A model generated the notes under the pieces. That model saw only the letters and a program-made list of their open reading frames with translations. It was not told the DNA's origin and made no database searches. DNA of 64,000 nucleotides from Companilactobacillus keshanensis. Its GTDB lineage: Bacteria; Bacillota; Bacilli; Lactobacillales; Lactobacillaceae. A program made the position numbers and the translations under genes. This document shows positions 52,932-61,640 of this stretch, piece after piece. Location: contig NZ_RHOS01000002.1 in the NCBI RefSeq assembly GCF_003946205.1, positions 124,001 through 188,000 on the forward strand, read 5' to 3'. Numbering within the stretch: the first letter of the stretch is position 1; each line of letters starts with the position of its first letter.

Positions 52932-53906
52932 TTATTGGAGTACCTTTTCTAATGCCTTAGAAAATTCTTCAGCATTTCCGACAAAGTAATAATCAGAATA
53001 CTCAAAAATTGGAGCATCTTTATCAGTATTGGCGGATACAATAGTTTTGGCATTAGAAATGCCAGCTGTATATTGAACCGCTCCGGAAATTCCTAGATTT
53101 ATCAAAATATCTGGTGAAACACTCTGACCACTCTGACCTATCTGATCATTAATATTGAACTCTTCAAGATCAGTCAATGGGCGAGTAACTCCGATCACCG
53201 CATGTAATTTATCAGCTAATCTCTTCGCATTTGTTAAGTTTTCTTCGGTTTTGTCACCACGACCTACAGCAACGATACGTTTTGCATCATTAATACTTTC
53301 TGCGTTCTCCTGTGGCAAAGTCTTACTTGAGATCGTCAGTTGCCGATCAGAAATAACTTTTAAATTAGTAATATTAATTACCTTAAGCATTGGATTATTT
53401 AATTTTTTAGCTTCAAAAACATTTGAACGAACCGTTGCCATTTGTGGACGATGGTTAGGTACTACAATTTCACACATAATATTGTCACCGTATGAAGGTT
53501 TTGTTTGTATCAACGTATTATCATCTTCAAAATGGAGATCTAAACAATCAGCTGTCAAACCTGTTCTCAATCTGGCTTGTAGTCTGGGTGCAAGTGAACG
53601 ACCAACTACTGTTGCAGCAAAAACGAAACTATTAGGACGACCAGTTTTTTCTATTAAAGTATCTAAAGCATTCGTCATCTCTAAATCATTACCTTGAGCA
53701 AGTTGATCATTTTTAATGATAATGATCTTGTCAGGGCCATATTCTTTAATTTCATCTTCTAAATTTTCAGAAGTACTCTCAATGAGGACCACCGTAACAG
53801 GTAAATTACTAATTTGATTCATTTTAGTAATTAATTGGTAAGTTATCGGATTAACTTTATTTAAATCTACTTCAGCAAAAATCCAATTTTCTTTTAACAA
53901 TTCCAT
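52932..53906 (-). CDS. etfA: Electron transfer flavoprotein alpha subunit
   Basis: A 324-residue subunit. The C-terminal FAD-binding domain is complete: VGRGDKTEENLTNAKRLADKLHAVIGVTRPLTDL, QIGQSGQSVSPDILINLGISGAVQYTAGI, and ANTDKDAPIFEYSDYYFVG. With EtfB it takes electrons from the acyl-CoA dehydrogenase encoded next door. It begins immediately after the etfB stop codon. No ETF:quinone oxidoreductase gene is visible, so the electron acceptor is open. Confidence 0.95.
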   Translation of the reverse strand: MELLKENWIFAEVDLNKVNPITYQLITKMNQISNLPVTVVLIESTSENLEDEIKEYGPDKIIIIKNDQLAQGNDLEMTNALDTLIEKTGRPNSFVFAATVVGRSLAPRLQARLRTGLTADCLDLHFEDDNTLIQTKPSYGDNIMCEIVVPNHRPQMATVRSNVFEAKKLNNPMLKVINITNLKVISDRQLTISSKTLPQENAESINDAKRIVAVGRGDKTEENLTNAKRLADKLHAVIGVTRPLTDLEEFNINDQIGQSGQSVSPDILINLGISGAVQYTAGISNAKTIVSANTDKDAPIFEYSDYYFVGNAEEFSKALEKVLQ

Positions 53907-54704
53907 TTATTTGTCCTCCATTAAGATATTTTTCTCTTTTAAGATCTTAACTAATTCATCGGCAGCATCCTGAGGATTGTCAGCCAACTTATGATTATCT
54001 TTTGCGACGGCCTTAGGGGAAGAGATACTCCTAACAATTGAAGGAGATCCGGCTTGACCGACACGGTCGTCATCAAGATTCAAGTCAGTAGCATGCCATG
54101 TTATAACTGGCTTTTCAAAACTCTTAGTAATTTCTACTACATTTACGTATTTGGGATCATTAGCTTGGTCTGTAACAGTCAACAATAATGGTAATTTAGC
54201 GGTAATATCTTGCTCGACCGTTTCAAGATAGCGTTTAATATGAAGAGCTCCGTCGGCAATATCTATCTTACTAGCATAGGTAACTTGTGAAATATCTAAA
54301 AACTCTGCAACAATTGGACCCATTTGACCAGTGTCAGCATCAACCGATTGTTGTCCCAGAATAACTAGATCTACGTCATTTATTTTTTGAATGGCTTTAC
54401 TCAAAACATAGCCAGTTGCCAAAGTGTCAGCACCCGCAAAAGCACGATCAGATAAAAGTACAGCTGAATCTGCACCTAGTGCTAGAGCTTCTTGCAATGA
54501 AACTACAAAGTCATCTGGACCCATAGTCATGACAATAACTTCTGCATTAGTTTTAGCCTTTATTTCAAAAGCAGCTTCCAAAGCGTGACGGTCATATTGA
54601 TTGATCACACCATTAATGCCGCGACGGTCAATATTTTTAGTCTTCTCATTTATTTTAACGTTAGTTGTTTCTGGTACTTGTTTGATTCCTACGACTATTT
54701 TCAT
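53907..54704 (-). CDS. etfB: Electron transfer flavoprotein beta subunit
   Basis: A 265-residue subunit. The nucleotide-binding region reads MTMGPDDFVVSLQEALALGADSAVLLSDRAFAGADTLATGYVLSKAI, followed by DLVILGQQSVDADTGQMGPIVAEFL. From memory this FAGADT...DTGQMGP form resembles EtfB of anaerobic, electron-bifurcating systems such as clostridial Bcd/Etf and FixA, more than mitochondrial-type EtfB; that is an inference. The gene lies nine bases after the acyl-CoA dehydrogenase gene. Confidence 0.94.
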   Translation of the reverse strand: MKIVVGIKQVPETTNVKINEKTKNIDRRGINGVINQYDRHALEAAFEIKAKTNAEVIVMTMGPDDFVVSLQEALALGADSAVLLSDRAFAGADTLATGYVLSKAIQKINDVDLVILGQQSVDADTGQMGPIVAEFLDISQVTYASKIDIADGALHIKRYLETVEQDITAKLPLLLTVTDQANDPKYVNVVEITKSFEKPVITWHATDLNLDDDRVGQAGSPSIVRSISSPKAVAKDNHKLADNPQDAADELVKILKEKNILMEDK

Positions 54705-54713
54705 AATATCCTC

Positions 54714-55838
54714 CTAAGCGCGACTTTCTGCTTCTTTTAGTGCAATTGCGGTTCTCATTTTCTCAACAGTTCCTTCAGCAATCTCCATTGCACGAGCATC
54801 TCTGATCAAATGTTCAATTGGATAATCCAAGCTGTATCCATATCCTCCAAGAATCTGTAATGAATCATCTCCAGCCTTAACGGCACTTCTTGATCCATAC
54901 GCCTTAGCCATTGCAGCTTCCTCTTCATAATCTTGACCATGATCTTTCATCCAAGCGGCTTTTTGATAAAGTAATTTCGTTGTTTCTTTTGAGATGGCGA
55001 TGTCAGCAACTTTTCTTTGAATACCCTGCATTTGAATAATTGGTGTATCGATAGCCTTTCGATGAGTGGCATAATCAGTAACTAGGTCAAGTTCATGTTC
55101 CATTATCCCAGTTAAAACGGCTCCCATTAATACACGAGCGTCATCATGAGCACTATCACCAATCTCTTTTCCCATACCAACTTTTCCGAGTAAGTGGGAA
55201 TCGTCAACTTCGATATTATTCATAACGATTTCGCCAACTGGAACACCCGTCAGTCCTAGGAAATTCTCTTGTTTACCATATTCAAAGCCTTCCATTTCAT
55301 TATCAACTACAAAAATTGACAATTCAGTTGGGGCTGTTTTGACTAGTACACAATAAATTTCAGCCAAACCACCGTTAGTGATCATAATTTTATCACCATT
55401 GATGATCCATTTATCTCCGTGCTTTTCAGCATGTGAATTAATTCCCATCGGATTGGATCCACCACTTGGTTCTGTCATCGAAAAGGCTACGATACGATTT
55501 TTAGCCTGTGGCAAGTATTCATTTTTTAACTCATCATTACCATATTTCACAATCTGGTCGATCGACTTAAAATGGCCCTCTAAAGTAACGGCCAAACTAG
55601 CGTTACCTTTAGCGATCTCATTAATTACTTTAGCAGTTGTACGTCCATCAAAACCGGCACCACCATATTCTTTGGGCAACATCAGACTCAAAAAATCATT
55701 TTGTCTAACTTTTGCTAATAGGTCATTCACGTAAGAACGTGTGTGATCTATTTCCATATCATATGGAGCCACTTCATTTTTTACGAATGATTTAACCATT
55801 CTTAGCAAAATTTCCTGGCTGATTGTTTTTTGGTCCAT
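54714..55838 (-). CDS. Acyl-CoA dehydrogenase
   Basis: A 374-residue flavoprotein. Signature regions are AFSMTEPSGGSNPMGINS near residue 120, LQILGGYGYSLDYPIEHLIRDARAMEIAEGT near residue 330-360, and the catalytic glutamate in AEGT. It oxidises or, with a bifurcating ETF, forms acyl-CoA thioesters by acting on the 2,3 carbon bond. The start at MDQKT follows AGGAGAG; the earlier in-frame ATG has no ribosome site. It leads an operon with etfB and etfA. No thiolase, crotonase or CoA-ligase gene is in the window. The preceding bases 55839-56008 hold only a promoter region. Confidence 0.92.
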   Translation of the reverse strand: MDQKTISQEILLRMVKSFVKNEVAPYDMEIDHTRSYVNDLLAKVRQNDFLSLMLPKEYGGAGFDGRTTAKVINEIAKGNASLAVTLEGHFKSIDQIVKYGNDELKNEYLPQAKNRIVAFSMTEPSGGSNPMGINSHAEKHGDKWIINGDKIMITNGGLAEIYCVLVKTAPTELSIFVVDNEMEGFEYGKQENFLGLTGVPVGEIVMNNIEVDDSHLLGKVGMGKEIGDSAHDDARVLMGAVLTGIMEHELDLVTDYATHRKAIDTPIIQMQGIQRKVADIAISKETTKLLYQKAAWMKDHGQDYEEEAAMAKAYGSRSAVKAGDDSLQILGGYGYSLDYPIEHLIRDARAMEIAEGTVEKMRTAIALKEAESRA

Positions 55839-56008
55839 AGTAACTCTCCTTTTTGTTAATTTTTTCACATATATAGGTAAAAAAATATTTGTTTTCCTTA
55901 ATGGTTTCTGAATTCCACTTTATGGAGTTCATCATATAACATATATTATCAAAAGTAAATAAAAATAATATATTATTCTATATTCTTAAAATATATCGCA
56001 GAGAACAC

Positions 56009-56038
56009 TAAAAAGGCCTCCAAAATTTTTTGGAGGTC
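56009..56038 (-). terminator. Terminator of the dlt operon
   Basis: GACCTCCAAAA and TTTTGGAGGCC pair and are followed on the minus strand by TTTTTAG. Confidence 0.8.
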
Positions 56039-56039
56039 T

Positions 56040-56149
56040 CGGATACATTGCTTGAGGGGAAACACAGTATCCAGTTATTGCGGGCTTTACTTCCCTCACC
56101 TGCCAGGTTTGGGAAGTTTAAAACTTCGTATTATTGGCCCATGTATCCG
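56040..56149 (-). ncRNA. Folded 3' region of the dlt operon (candidate cis-RNA)
   Basis: On the minus strand CGGATACAT (56149-56141), inside the last codons of dltD, pairs perfectly over 9 bp with ATGTATCCG (56048-56040) in the 3' untranslated region. Inside are GGGC/GCCC and a hairpin ACTTCCC...GGGAAGT with inner ACCTG/CAGGT. A second GGATAC (56072-56067) competes for the same GTATCC, so two exclusive folds are possible. The terminator follows within two bases. No known RNA class recognised. Confidence 0.5.
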
Positions 56150-57374
56150 TCAAGAAATAATTATTCATTTGATAGTTTGTCTGACTTGGATCAGCATTTT
56201 TATCTTTATAGAAGTTCTTCAAATGTTTATCCAGCATTAGCCAACCACGCCATCCCATATGAATAGTATCTTCAGCAATGTAGTTTTGATTTTTAACATC
56301 AGTTAAATCAACGATGTCTTTGAATCCTTGTGATTTCAATTGATAAGTTATCTTCTTATCAAAGTTGATCAAAGCACTTTTTGGCATTCCAGTATATTTG
56401 ACCCACTTTGGGTTAACTGGTTGAATGACAAACATTACCTGAACATGGTTTTGTTTGAACATATACAACAGAGCCTGAAAGTCATTATATTCCGGAGAAT
56501 GCAGATAATCAGCATGAGTATGTGAATCCTTAAATGTGTACATCCGCTTCATCAATTGTCTCTTATAAAATGAATCACCGATCTGCAAATCATTCTCATG
56601 TGAATGTTTCTTAGCCATTTTAGCCGCTAATTTGTTTAACTTCTTATAATCATATTCATCAGGTAATTTTGCGGCTGCATTATTAATTTTCTTTTGATGA
56701 TCATTTAAGAAGGCCGTTCCAAACAAATTATCTTGGCTTTGGAGACTACTTCTAGTGAAATGTTCGATGTAGAATCGTTGTACTTTAGTTATCTTTTGAC
56801 CGTTTGCAATTCTTTGAAGGGCTTGATTTTCAATCGGTCCTTCTTTAATGCCTAAGTCAATTGCACGACGGGCAACATACTCATTCATTTCTTTATTTCC
56901 ATGATTAGCATTCAAAATAAATCCACTTAATTGCATTGGTGATAGGAAATATTTAAAAGCATCGTTTCTAATTCCCTTTTTGGTGAACCACTGCGGTGAA
57001 ATTATAAATACTGCCTTTTTATCTTTCAAATTAGTCATTCCATTAACATTGAACGCTTGTGTGAGCGATGCTGTTCCAGGATTACCCAATAAGAAAGGCT
57101 TATTTTTCCAGTGATACTTTTGTGCCATGGAAGATGGATGGAATGGATCCATTCTGGAAAGTTCAGATGATCCAATAATAGGAATGTAGTTTTCATTTTC
57201 AGCCGCATTCTTTACATCCTCTCCCTTTAAAACTCTAATATCTAGAGAGGTAGACGCCTGATCGATTTTTGTCGGTGTGATTGTCTTAAATTTGATCGGT
57301 GTCCATAAAAGCAATAACAGGGCGACAGCTGCAACTATTACAGGTCCAAAAGTCATCCACAACTTTTTTTTCAT
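56118..57374 (-). CDS. dltD: D-alanyl-lipoteichoic acid biosynthesis protein DltD
   Basis: A 418-residue protein with one N-terminal membrane helix and an extracellular SGNH-type esterase domain. The catalytic serine lies in IIGSSELSRMDPFHPS near residue 70, and the Asp-His pair in EDTIHMGWRGW near residue 370. It acts with DltB, DltC and DltX in transferring D-alanine to teichoic acids. It begins three bases after the dltC stop and ends the operon; its last codons take part in a folded RNA structure. Confidence 0.95.
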   Translation of the reverse strand: MKKKLWMTFGPVIVAAVALLLLLWTPIKFKTITPTKIDQASTSLDIRVLKGEDVKNAAENENYIPIIGSSELSRMDPFHPSSMAQKYHWKNKPFLLGNPGTASLTQAFNVNGMTNLKDKKAVFIISPQWFTKKGIRNDAFKYFLSPMQLSGFILNANHGNKEMNEYVARRAIDLGIKEGPIENQALQRIANGQKITKVQRFYIEHFTRSSLQSQDNLFGTAFLNDHQKKINNAAAKLPDEYDYKKLNKLAAKMAKKHSHENDLQIGDSFYKRQLMKRMYTFKDSHTHADYLHSPEYNDFQALLYMFKQNHVQVMFVIQPVNPKWVKYTGMPKSALINFDKKITYQLKSQGFKDIVDLTDVKNQNYIAEDTIHMGWRGWLMLDKHLKNFYKDKNADPSQTNYQMNNYFLTDTWANNTKF

Positions 57375-57377
57375 AGT

Positions 57378-57617
57378 TTATTCCAATTCTGCTACACGTG
57401 CAGAAATTTTGTTAACAGTTGACCATTGTGAACGATCAAACTCTGATACGGGAACTTGAATACCGAATTCATCCTGTAATGTTACAAGTACTTCGACCGT
57501 TGCCATTGAGTCTAAAATCCCATCAGCAAATAGATCTTCATCTGGGTTGCTGCCGACATTATCTAATCCTGTTACATCTTGTAAAATACTGATAATTTTT
57601 TCTTCTTTTGTGTCCAT
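57378..57617 (-). CDS. dltC: D-alanyl carrier protein DltC
   Basis: A 79-residue acyl-carrier protein. The phosphopantetheine serine is in LFADGILDSMATVEVL near residue 36. It carries D-alanine activated by DltA to the membrane enzyme DltB. ATG 57617 follows AAGGAGAA; the longer frame starting inside dltB was rejected. Confidence 0.96.
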   Translation of the reverse strand: MDTKEEKIISILQDVTGLDNVGSNPDEDLFADGILDSMATVEVLVTLQDEFGIQVPVSEFDRSQWSTVNKISARVAELE

Positions 57618-57631
57618 AATTGTTCTCCTTA

Positions 57632-58849
57632 TTAGAACCATAATTTATCTAGAAATCCTGAGAAAATCAGAAAACTGAAGCAAACTACGTGGAAAGTTAA
57701 AACGATTGCGAATGCTTTAGTAAATTTATTACTTGGAATCTGTTTACGATGCTTCTTTTTATACCTTAACCAAGCATCATTTGTGATCATGGCTGTAGCG
57801 TGGAAGATACCATAAACGATGTAATACCAAGTCTCCCCATGCCAGAATCCCATAATCAGAAACAATGTGATATAGCCGATATTGGCCATTGTTATTCTAC
57901 TTTTGATCAATTTTTTCTTCATCATGAAAAACATCAAACGCATATAGATAAAATCTCTGAACCAGAAGGATAAAGTGATATGCCATCTATTCCAGAAATC
58001 TTTGATATTAACTGACTGGAATGGACGCTTGAAGTTCATCGGTGTATTAACACCCATGAAGTTACTGATTGCGACAGCAAAAAGTGAGTATCCTGCAAAG
58101 TCAAAGAATAAATACATACTATAAACGTACATGTAGGCTACTAAGGCCCAAGACAATCCTAATGGCGTCTCGCCTCGATATGACAGTGCCAAAATTGAAA
58201 CTTTTGGCAATAATAACGTACCGAAGAAGTAACCAATAATAAATTTATAGACTAACCCTAGCATCAACTTATTGGTTCCGCCTTTTAGCATCTCCATATA
58301 TTTATCACGACTAGGAATATTTAAAACATCTTTTTGAAAACGTGGAAATCGATCAATTGGTCCTGAAGAAATTGTTGGGAAGAAGAGAATAAATCTCAGA
58401 AAATCAGTTACCTTAATTTCTTTTATGGCCCCATCACGAATTTCCATAATCATCTCAACCGACTTAAAGGTTAAATAACTGATACCTAAAAAGCCAAATA
58501 ATGAGATTGTGGCGTTCTTTAATAATGGATCTAATTTTACAAAGACTAAAGGAACGATTGCTAGAATAACTGCGGAAGTAAAAATCCAGAAGCTATTCTT
58601 ATTATTTTCATTCCTGCGATATTTCAGATACGAGAATATGATCAACATTTCAAACAAAATATAGAAAATCAGTGAAACACCTTGTAATGACTTATCTCCG
58701 AAGAAGGTAATCGACAAAATAATTAATGTTGCAATGGATTCATACCATCTGAAACGCTTGCCGAAAAATAATCCGACCATGATAGGAAGAAGTAATACGG
58801 TCAGATAAATGAAATAGGCTGGGCTGCTATACGGTGTAATGTTATGCAT
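57632..58849 (-). CDS. dltB: D-alanyl transfer protein DltB (MBOAT)
   Basis: A 405-residue MBOAT-family acyltransferase with about eleven membrane helices. The catalytic histidine is in LIMGFWHGETWYYIVYGIFHA near residue 335-355, and SVNIKDFWNRWHITLSFWFRDFIY precedes it. It moves D-alanine from DltC across the membrane. Its start overlaps the dltA stop by eight bases (ATGCATAA), so translation is coupled. Confidence 0.96.
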   Translation of the reverse strand: MHNITPYSSPAYFIYLTVLLLPIMVGLFFGKRFRWYESIATLIILSITFFGDKSLQGVSLIFYILFEMLIIFSYLKYRRNENNKNSFWIFTSAVILAIVPLVFVKLDPLLKNATISLFGFLGISYLTFKSVEMIMEIRDGAIKEIKVTDFLRFILFFPTISSGPIDRFPRFQKDVLNIPSRDKYMEMLKGGTNKLMLGLVYKFIIGYFFGTLLLPKVSILALSYRGETPLGLSWALVAYMYVYSMYLFFDFAGYSLFAVAISNFMGVNTPMNFKRPFQSVNIKDFWNRWHITLSFWFRDFIYMRLMFFMMKKKLIKSRITMANIGYITLFLIMGFWHGETWYYIVYGIFHATAMITNDAWLRYKKKHRKQIPSNKFTKAFAIVLTFHVVCFSFLIFSGFLDKLWF

Positions 58850-60362
58850 TAACTTTGCCCATTAGAGCCTTACGGTCAATTTTTCCATTACTACTGATCG
58901 GTAAGGTTTCAACAAATTCCAACACGTTAGGAATCATGTAATCCATTGTTGTCTTCTTCAATTCGTCTTTTATCTGGAGATTCAGCTGTTGTTGGTCGAG
59001 TTCTTTAAACTCATTCTCTAAAACAATGTGAGCAATGATCTTGCTGACTTGTTTCTTATTATTATAAAGTGGCACAGTACAAGACTGCTTAACTTGCGAA
59101 AGATTTCCTAATAAGGAATCGATCTCTTCAAGTTCGATCCGATAACCGTGCATCTTAATTTGAAAATCAGTTCGGCCTTTGTAAAAAAGCATTCCATCAG
59201 TAGATTCACTGACCATGTCGCCTGTATGATAGTAAATTCTATCTTCAACTTCCTCAAAGGCACGTGATGTTTGTTGTGGATTGTTTAGGTATCCTTTAGA
59301 CACATCTGGTCCACTTACAAGCAGTTCACCAGTTTGATAACCATTAGGTTCATTAACAGCATTGTCTAAAAAATGATGCATATTATTTTTTAAATAACCA
59401 ATTGGTAAACGATCGTATTTAACTAGAACTTCTGGAGTGATTTGAACCGAAGTTATTGCAACCGTATTTTCAGTTGGACCGTATGTGTTATAAAGTTTTG
59501 CCTTAGGAAATCTTTTAAGTAATTTTTGAGCCGTGGCATGAGTTAATTCTTCACCACAGAAAATAAATTTATGAAGATTTTGAACGTGTTCATGATTAAA
59601 GTTTCTAAACAAGAGACACATTTCAAAAAATGATGGTGTAGATACCCAAGTATCAAAATTAGAATTTAAAATGGCACTTTCCAGTTTTCCAAAATTCTTT
59701 GTTGTATCTTTGTCGACTATATCTAAAGTCGAACCACTCACTAACCCTGGATAAATGTCAAAAACAGATAGGTCAAATGAGAACGGTGCTTGCAGAAGTA
59801 ACTCATGATTATTATCATAATCAAACTCTGAACAAGCCCAGTCAACAAAGTCGAGTAAATTATGAGTAGTGATTTGAACACCTTTAGGAGTACCAGTAGT
59901 TCCAGAAGTAAAGATGATATAAAAATTATCTTCATCGCCAACACTTAAAGCAGAGTCATAAATATTGTTATCAGAGTTCAATGCCTCTTTGATTTCCGCT
60001 TTTGAAACTATTGGTGTATCAATATTAAAGTCATCAACTTCACTAAAATTCAGAACTAACGCTGGTTTTGCAACTGAATTAATTTGAATGATTCTCGATG
60101 GATCAGAGGCGTCGTCAACAGGAATGTATGGATGTCCAGCCTTAATGGCACCCAGGAACATTACTAACATTTCAAACTGTTGGCCACCAAAGATTATGAT
60201 AGGACTTTTCTTTGGAAGAAATTTACCTTGCAATAAGCTGGCAATTCGATCTGATTCTTGAATTAATTCTTGATACGTTTTTTGTTCTGAGCCGTTTTTA
60301 TAACAGATCTTCTTTGGATCTCTCACCGCGGCTTCAGTAATTCTTTCAATTACTTCATTCAT
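58842..60362 (-). CDS. dltA: D-alanine--DltC ligase DltA
   Basis: A 506-residue adenylation enzyme that activates D-alanine with ATP and loads it on DltC. Core motifs are IIFTSGTTGTPKGVQITTHN (A3) near residue 145, YNTYGPTENTVAIT near 285, YHTGDM near 375 and a C-terminal NGKIDRKAL with the A10 lysine. It follows dltX by 20 bases. The pathway adds positive charge to teichoic acids and gives resistance to cationic peptides. Confidence 0.97.
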   Translation of the reverse strand: MNEVIERITEAAVRDPKKICYKNGSEQKTYQELIQESDRIASLLQGKFLPKKSPIIIFGGQQFEMLVMFLGAIKAGHPYIPVDDASDPSRIIQINSVAKPALVLNFSEVDDFNIDTPIVSKAEIKEALNSDNNIYDSALSVGDEDNFYIIFTSGTTGTPKGVQITTHNLLDFVDWACSEFDYDNNHELLLQAPFSFDLSVFDIYPGLVSGSTLDIVDKDTTKNFGKLESAILNSNFDTWVSTPSFFEMCLLFRNFNHEHVQNLHKFIFCGEELTHATAQKLLKRFPKAKLYNTYGPTENTVAITSVQITPEVLVKYDRLPIGYLKNNMHHFLDNAVNEPNGYQTGELLVSGPDVSKGYLNNPQQTSRAFEEVEDRIYYHTGDMVSESTDGMLFYKGRTDFQIKMHGYRIELEEIDSLLGNLSQVKQSCTVPLYNNKKQVSKIIAHIVLENEFKELDQQQLNLQIKDELKKTTMDYMIPNVLEFVETLPISSNGKIDRKALMGKVNA

Positions 60363-60382
60363 GTGTTTCCCCTTCTTTCTCG

Positions 60383-60532
60383 CTAGAACTCGTTATAAAT
60401 AAACTTGGCGCTACCGACCCCGCTATATCCATAGATATACAAAAGCACTATGAAAATTACGAAAAAGGTAACCGTTTTGATAACGAACATCGTAGCCGGT
60501 TTTTTTAAAAAAATAAATAAATTATTTTTCAT
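60383..60532 (-). CDS. dltX: DltX small membrane protein
   Basis: A 49-residue protein at the head of the dlt operon. The N terminus is basic (FIFLKKPATMFVIKTVTFF), followed by one membrane helix and the conserved C-terminal motif FIYNEF, which in known systems is required for D-alanine transfer by the Dlt proteins. ATG 60532 has AGAGGTG upstream. Confidence 0.9.
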   Translation of the reverse strand: MKNNLFIFLKKPATMFVIKTVTFFVIFIVLLYIYGYSGVGSAKFIYNEF

Positions 60533-60666
60533 AATCTACACCTCTTGGGAGAATCTCTTTCGTGAAACTATCTACCATTCAAAAAAACATACAGTGTTAA
60601 ATCAAAGCAATTAATACAATCTAATAGCGATTAATATTTATTTACTTGATTTATAATCATTATAAT

Positions 60667-60697
60667 AAAAAGGCCTCTTATAAAAGAGGCCTTTTTT
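60667..60697. terminator. Bidirectional terminator upstream of dlt operon
   Basis: AAAGGCCTCTT and AAGAGGCCTTT form a perfect 11-bp stem around a 4-base loop, with T runs on both strands. Confidence 0.8.
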
Positions 60698-61141
60698 GTA
60701 AACGAAATTTGCGATTTTTGACGCATTCTTAGCCTCTCTAGGGATTTTATCGTTATTTGTTTAAACAAATAACTTAATATTTTTATTATTGAGGTAAATC
60801 TACTACTGCCTCATTTTATTCAGATACTAAATCCCCAGTTCAACATTAAACAGAATACTTACTGTTAATTTGTATTAGTTTCGTCGTGTCATAAACCAAT
60901 ATTCATATTTACTGAAATATTCCCCAGTCTAATGACTTCGACAAATTCAATTTTATCTTATTATTTCCCGGTTTCAAGCTAATTGACAATATGGCAACTT
61001 TTCAATTTCACTATTTTCAATATTTTTGATGCTTTTTCAGTAAAAGTGATTTATTCCTAATTGCTATTTACTCAGCCTCCCATCCAATTATTATTGTTAT
61101 CCTATTTGACAAAATGGTAACTGCAAAAAATTGATTTAAAC
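60698..61141. other. 444-base gene-free region
   Basis: No reading frame with a ribosome site longer than about 15 codons on either strand. It holds a 22-bp perfect palindrome at 60752-60773 and two near copies of a 17-base motif, TTGACAATATGGCAACT (60983-60999) and TTGACAAAATGGTAACT (61106-61122). Otherwise AT-rich and featureless. Confidence 0.5.
60752..60773. repeat. 22-bp perfect palindrome
   Basis: GTTATTTGTTT (60752-60762) and AAACAAATAAC (60763-60773) are exact reverse complements with no spacer. No T run follows, so an operator is more likely than a terminator. Confidence 0.7.
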
Positions 61142-61178
61142 AAAAAAAAGAGGACACGTTTTCCGTCCGTGTCCTCAT
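61142..61178 (-). terminator. Terminator of the sugar operon
   Basis: GAGGACACG and CGTGTCCTC pair perfectly; on the minus strand eight T residues follow. Confidence 0.9.
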
Positions 61179-61205
61179 ATGTAGAAAGCAACTTATGCAA
61201 ATTTA

Positions 61206-61637
61206 TTAATCTTTAGGAATTACTACACCCTTTTTAAGGATCAAGTTCCCGTATAGAGCAGTTTCACCGGTTTGAATAATTGCAAAGCATCCCTTGGAAT
61301 ACTTGTAAAAGTTTTGTCTTTCAATAGTTTTAATATTATATTTTGGAAAGGCGTCTCCGATATCCTTCTTGTATGTGTCCCAAATATCTGGACGAGGATC
61401 CCCTTCGACTGTTTCCATTAGAATGGCTTGATAGTCTGAATATGTATCAAGTGGCATCAACTTGAGGATTCCTTCCAATAGCGTTGGAACTCCTAAACCA
61501 TCGGCACGAATAACACGATCGTTATTTGTCAAAGCAGGATAATTTCCATCAGCTAAGAGGATCTCATCTCCATGTCCCATTTCCATAAGACACTTAACTA
61601 GTTCTGGAGATAATTCCTTAGGAATATTGTTTAACAT
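61206..61637 (-). CDS. RbsD/FucU-family sugar mutarotase (FucU-like)
   Basis: A 143-residue enzyme that interconverts sugar anomers. The family catalytic region is visible as CLMEMGHGDEILLADGNYPA near residue 15-35 (histidine of the active site), with ILKLMPLDTY and YKYSKGCFAIIQTGETALYGNLILKKGV at the C terminus. The length and the last motif fit FucU better than RbsD. It follows the sugar porter gene by three bases; AAGGAGG overlaps the end of that gene. An L-fucose or related deoxy-sugar pathway is likely. Confidence 0.88.
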   Translation of the reverse strand: MLNNIPKELSPELVKCLMEMGHGDEILLADGNYPALTNNDRVIRADGLGVPTLLEGILKLMPLDTYSDYQAILMETVEGDPRPDIWDTYKKDIGDAFPKYNIKTIERQNFYKYSKGCFAIIQTGETALYGNLILKKGVVIPKD

Positions 61638-61640
61638 ATT

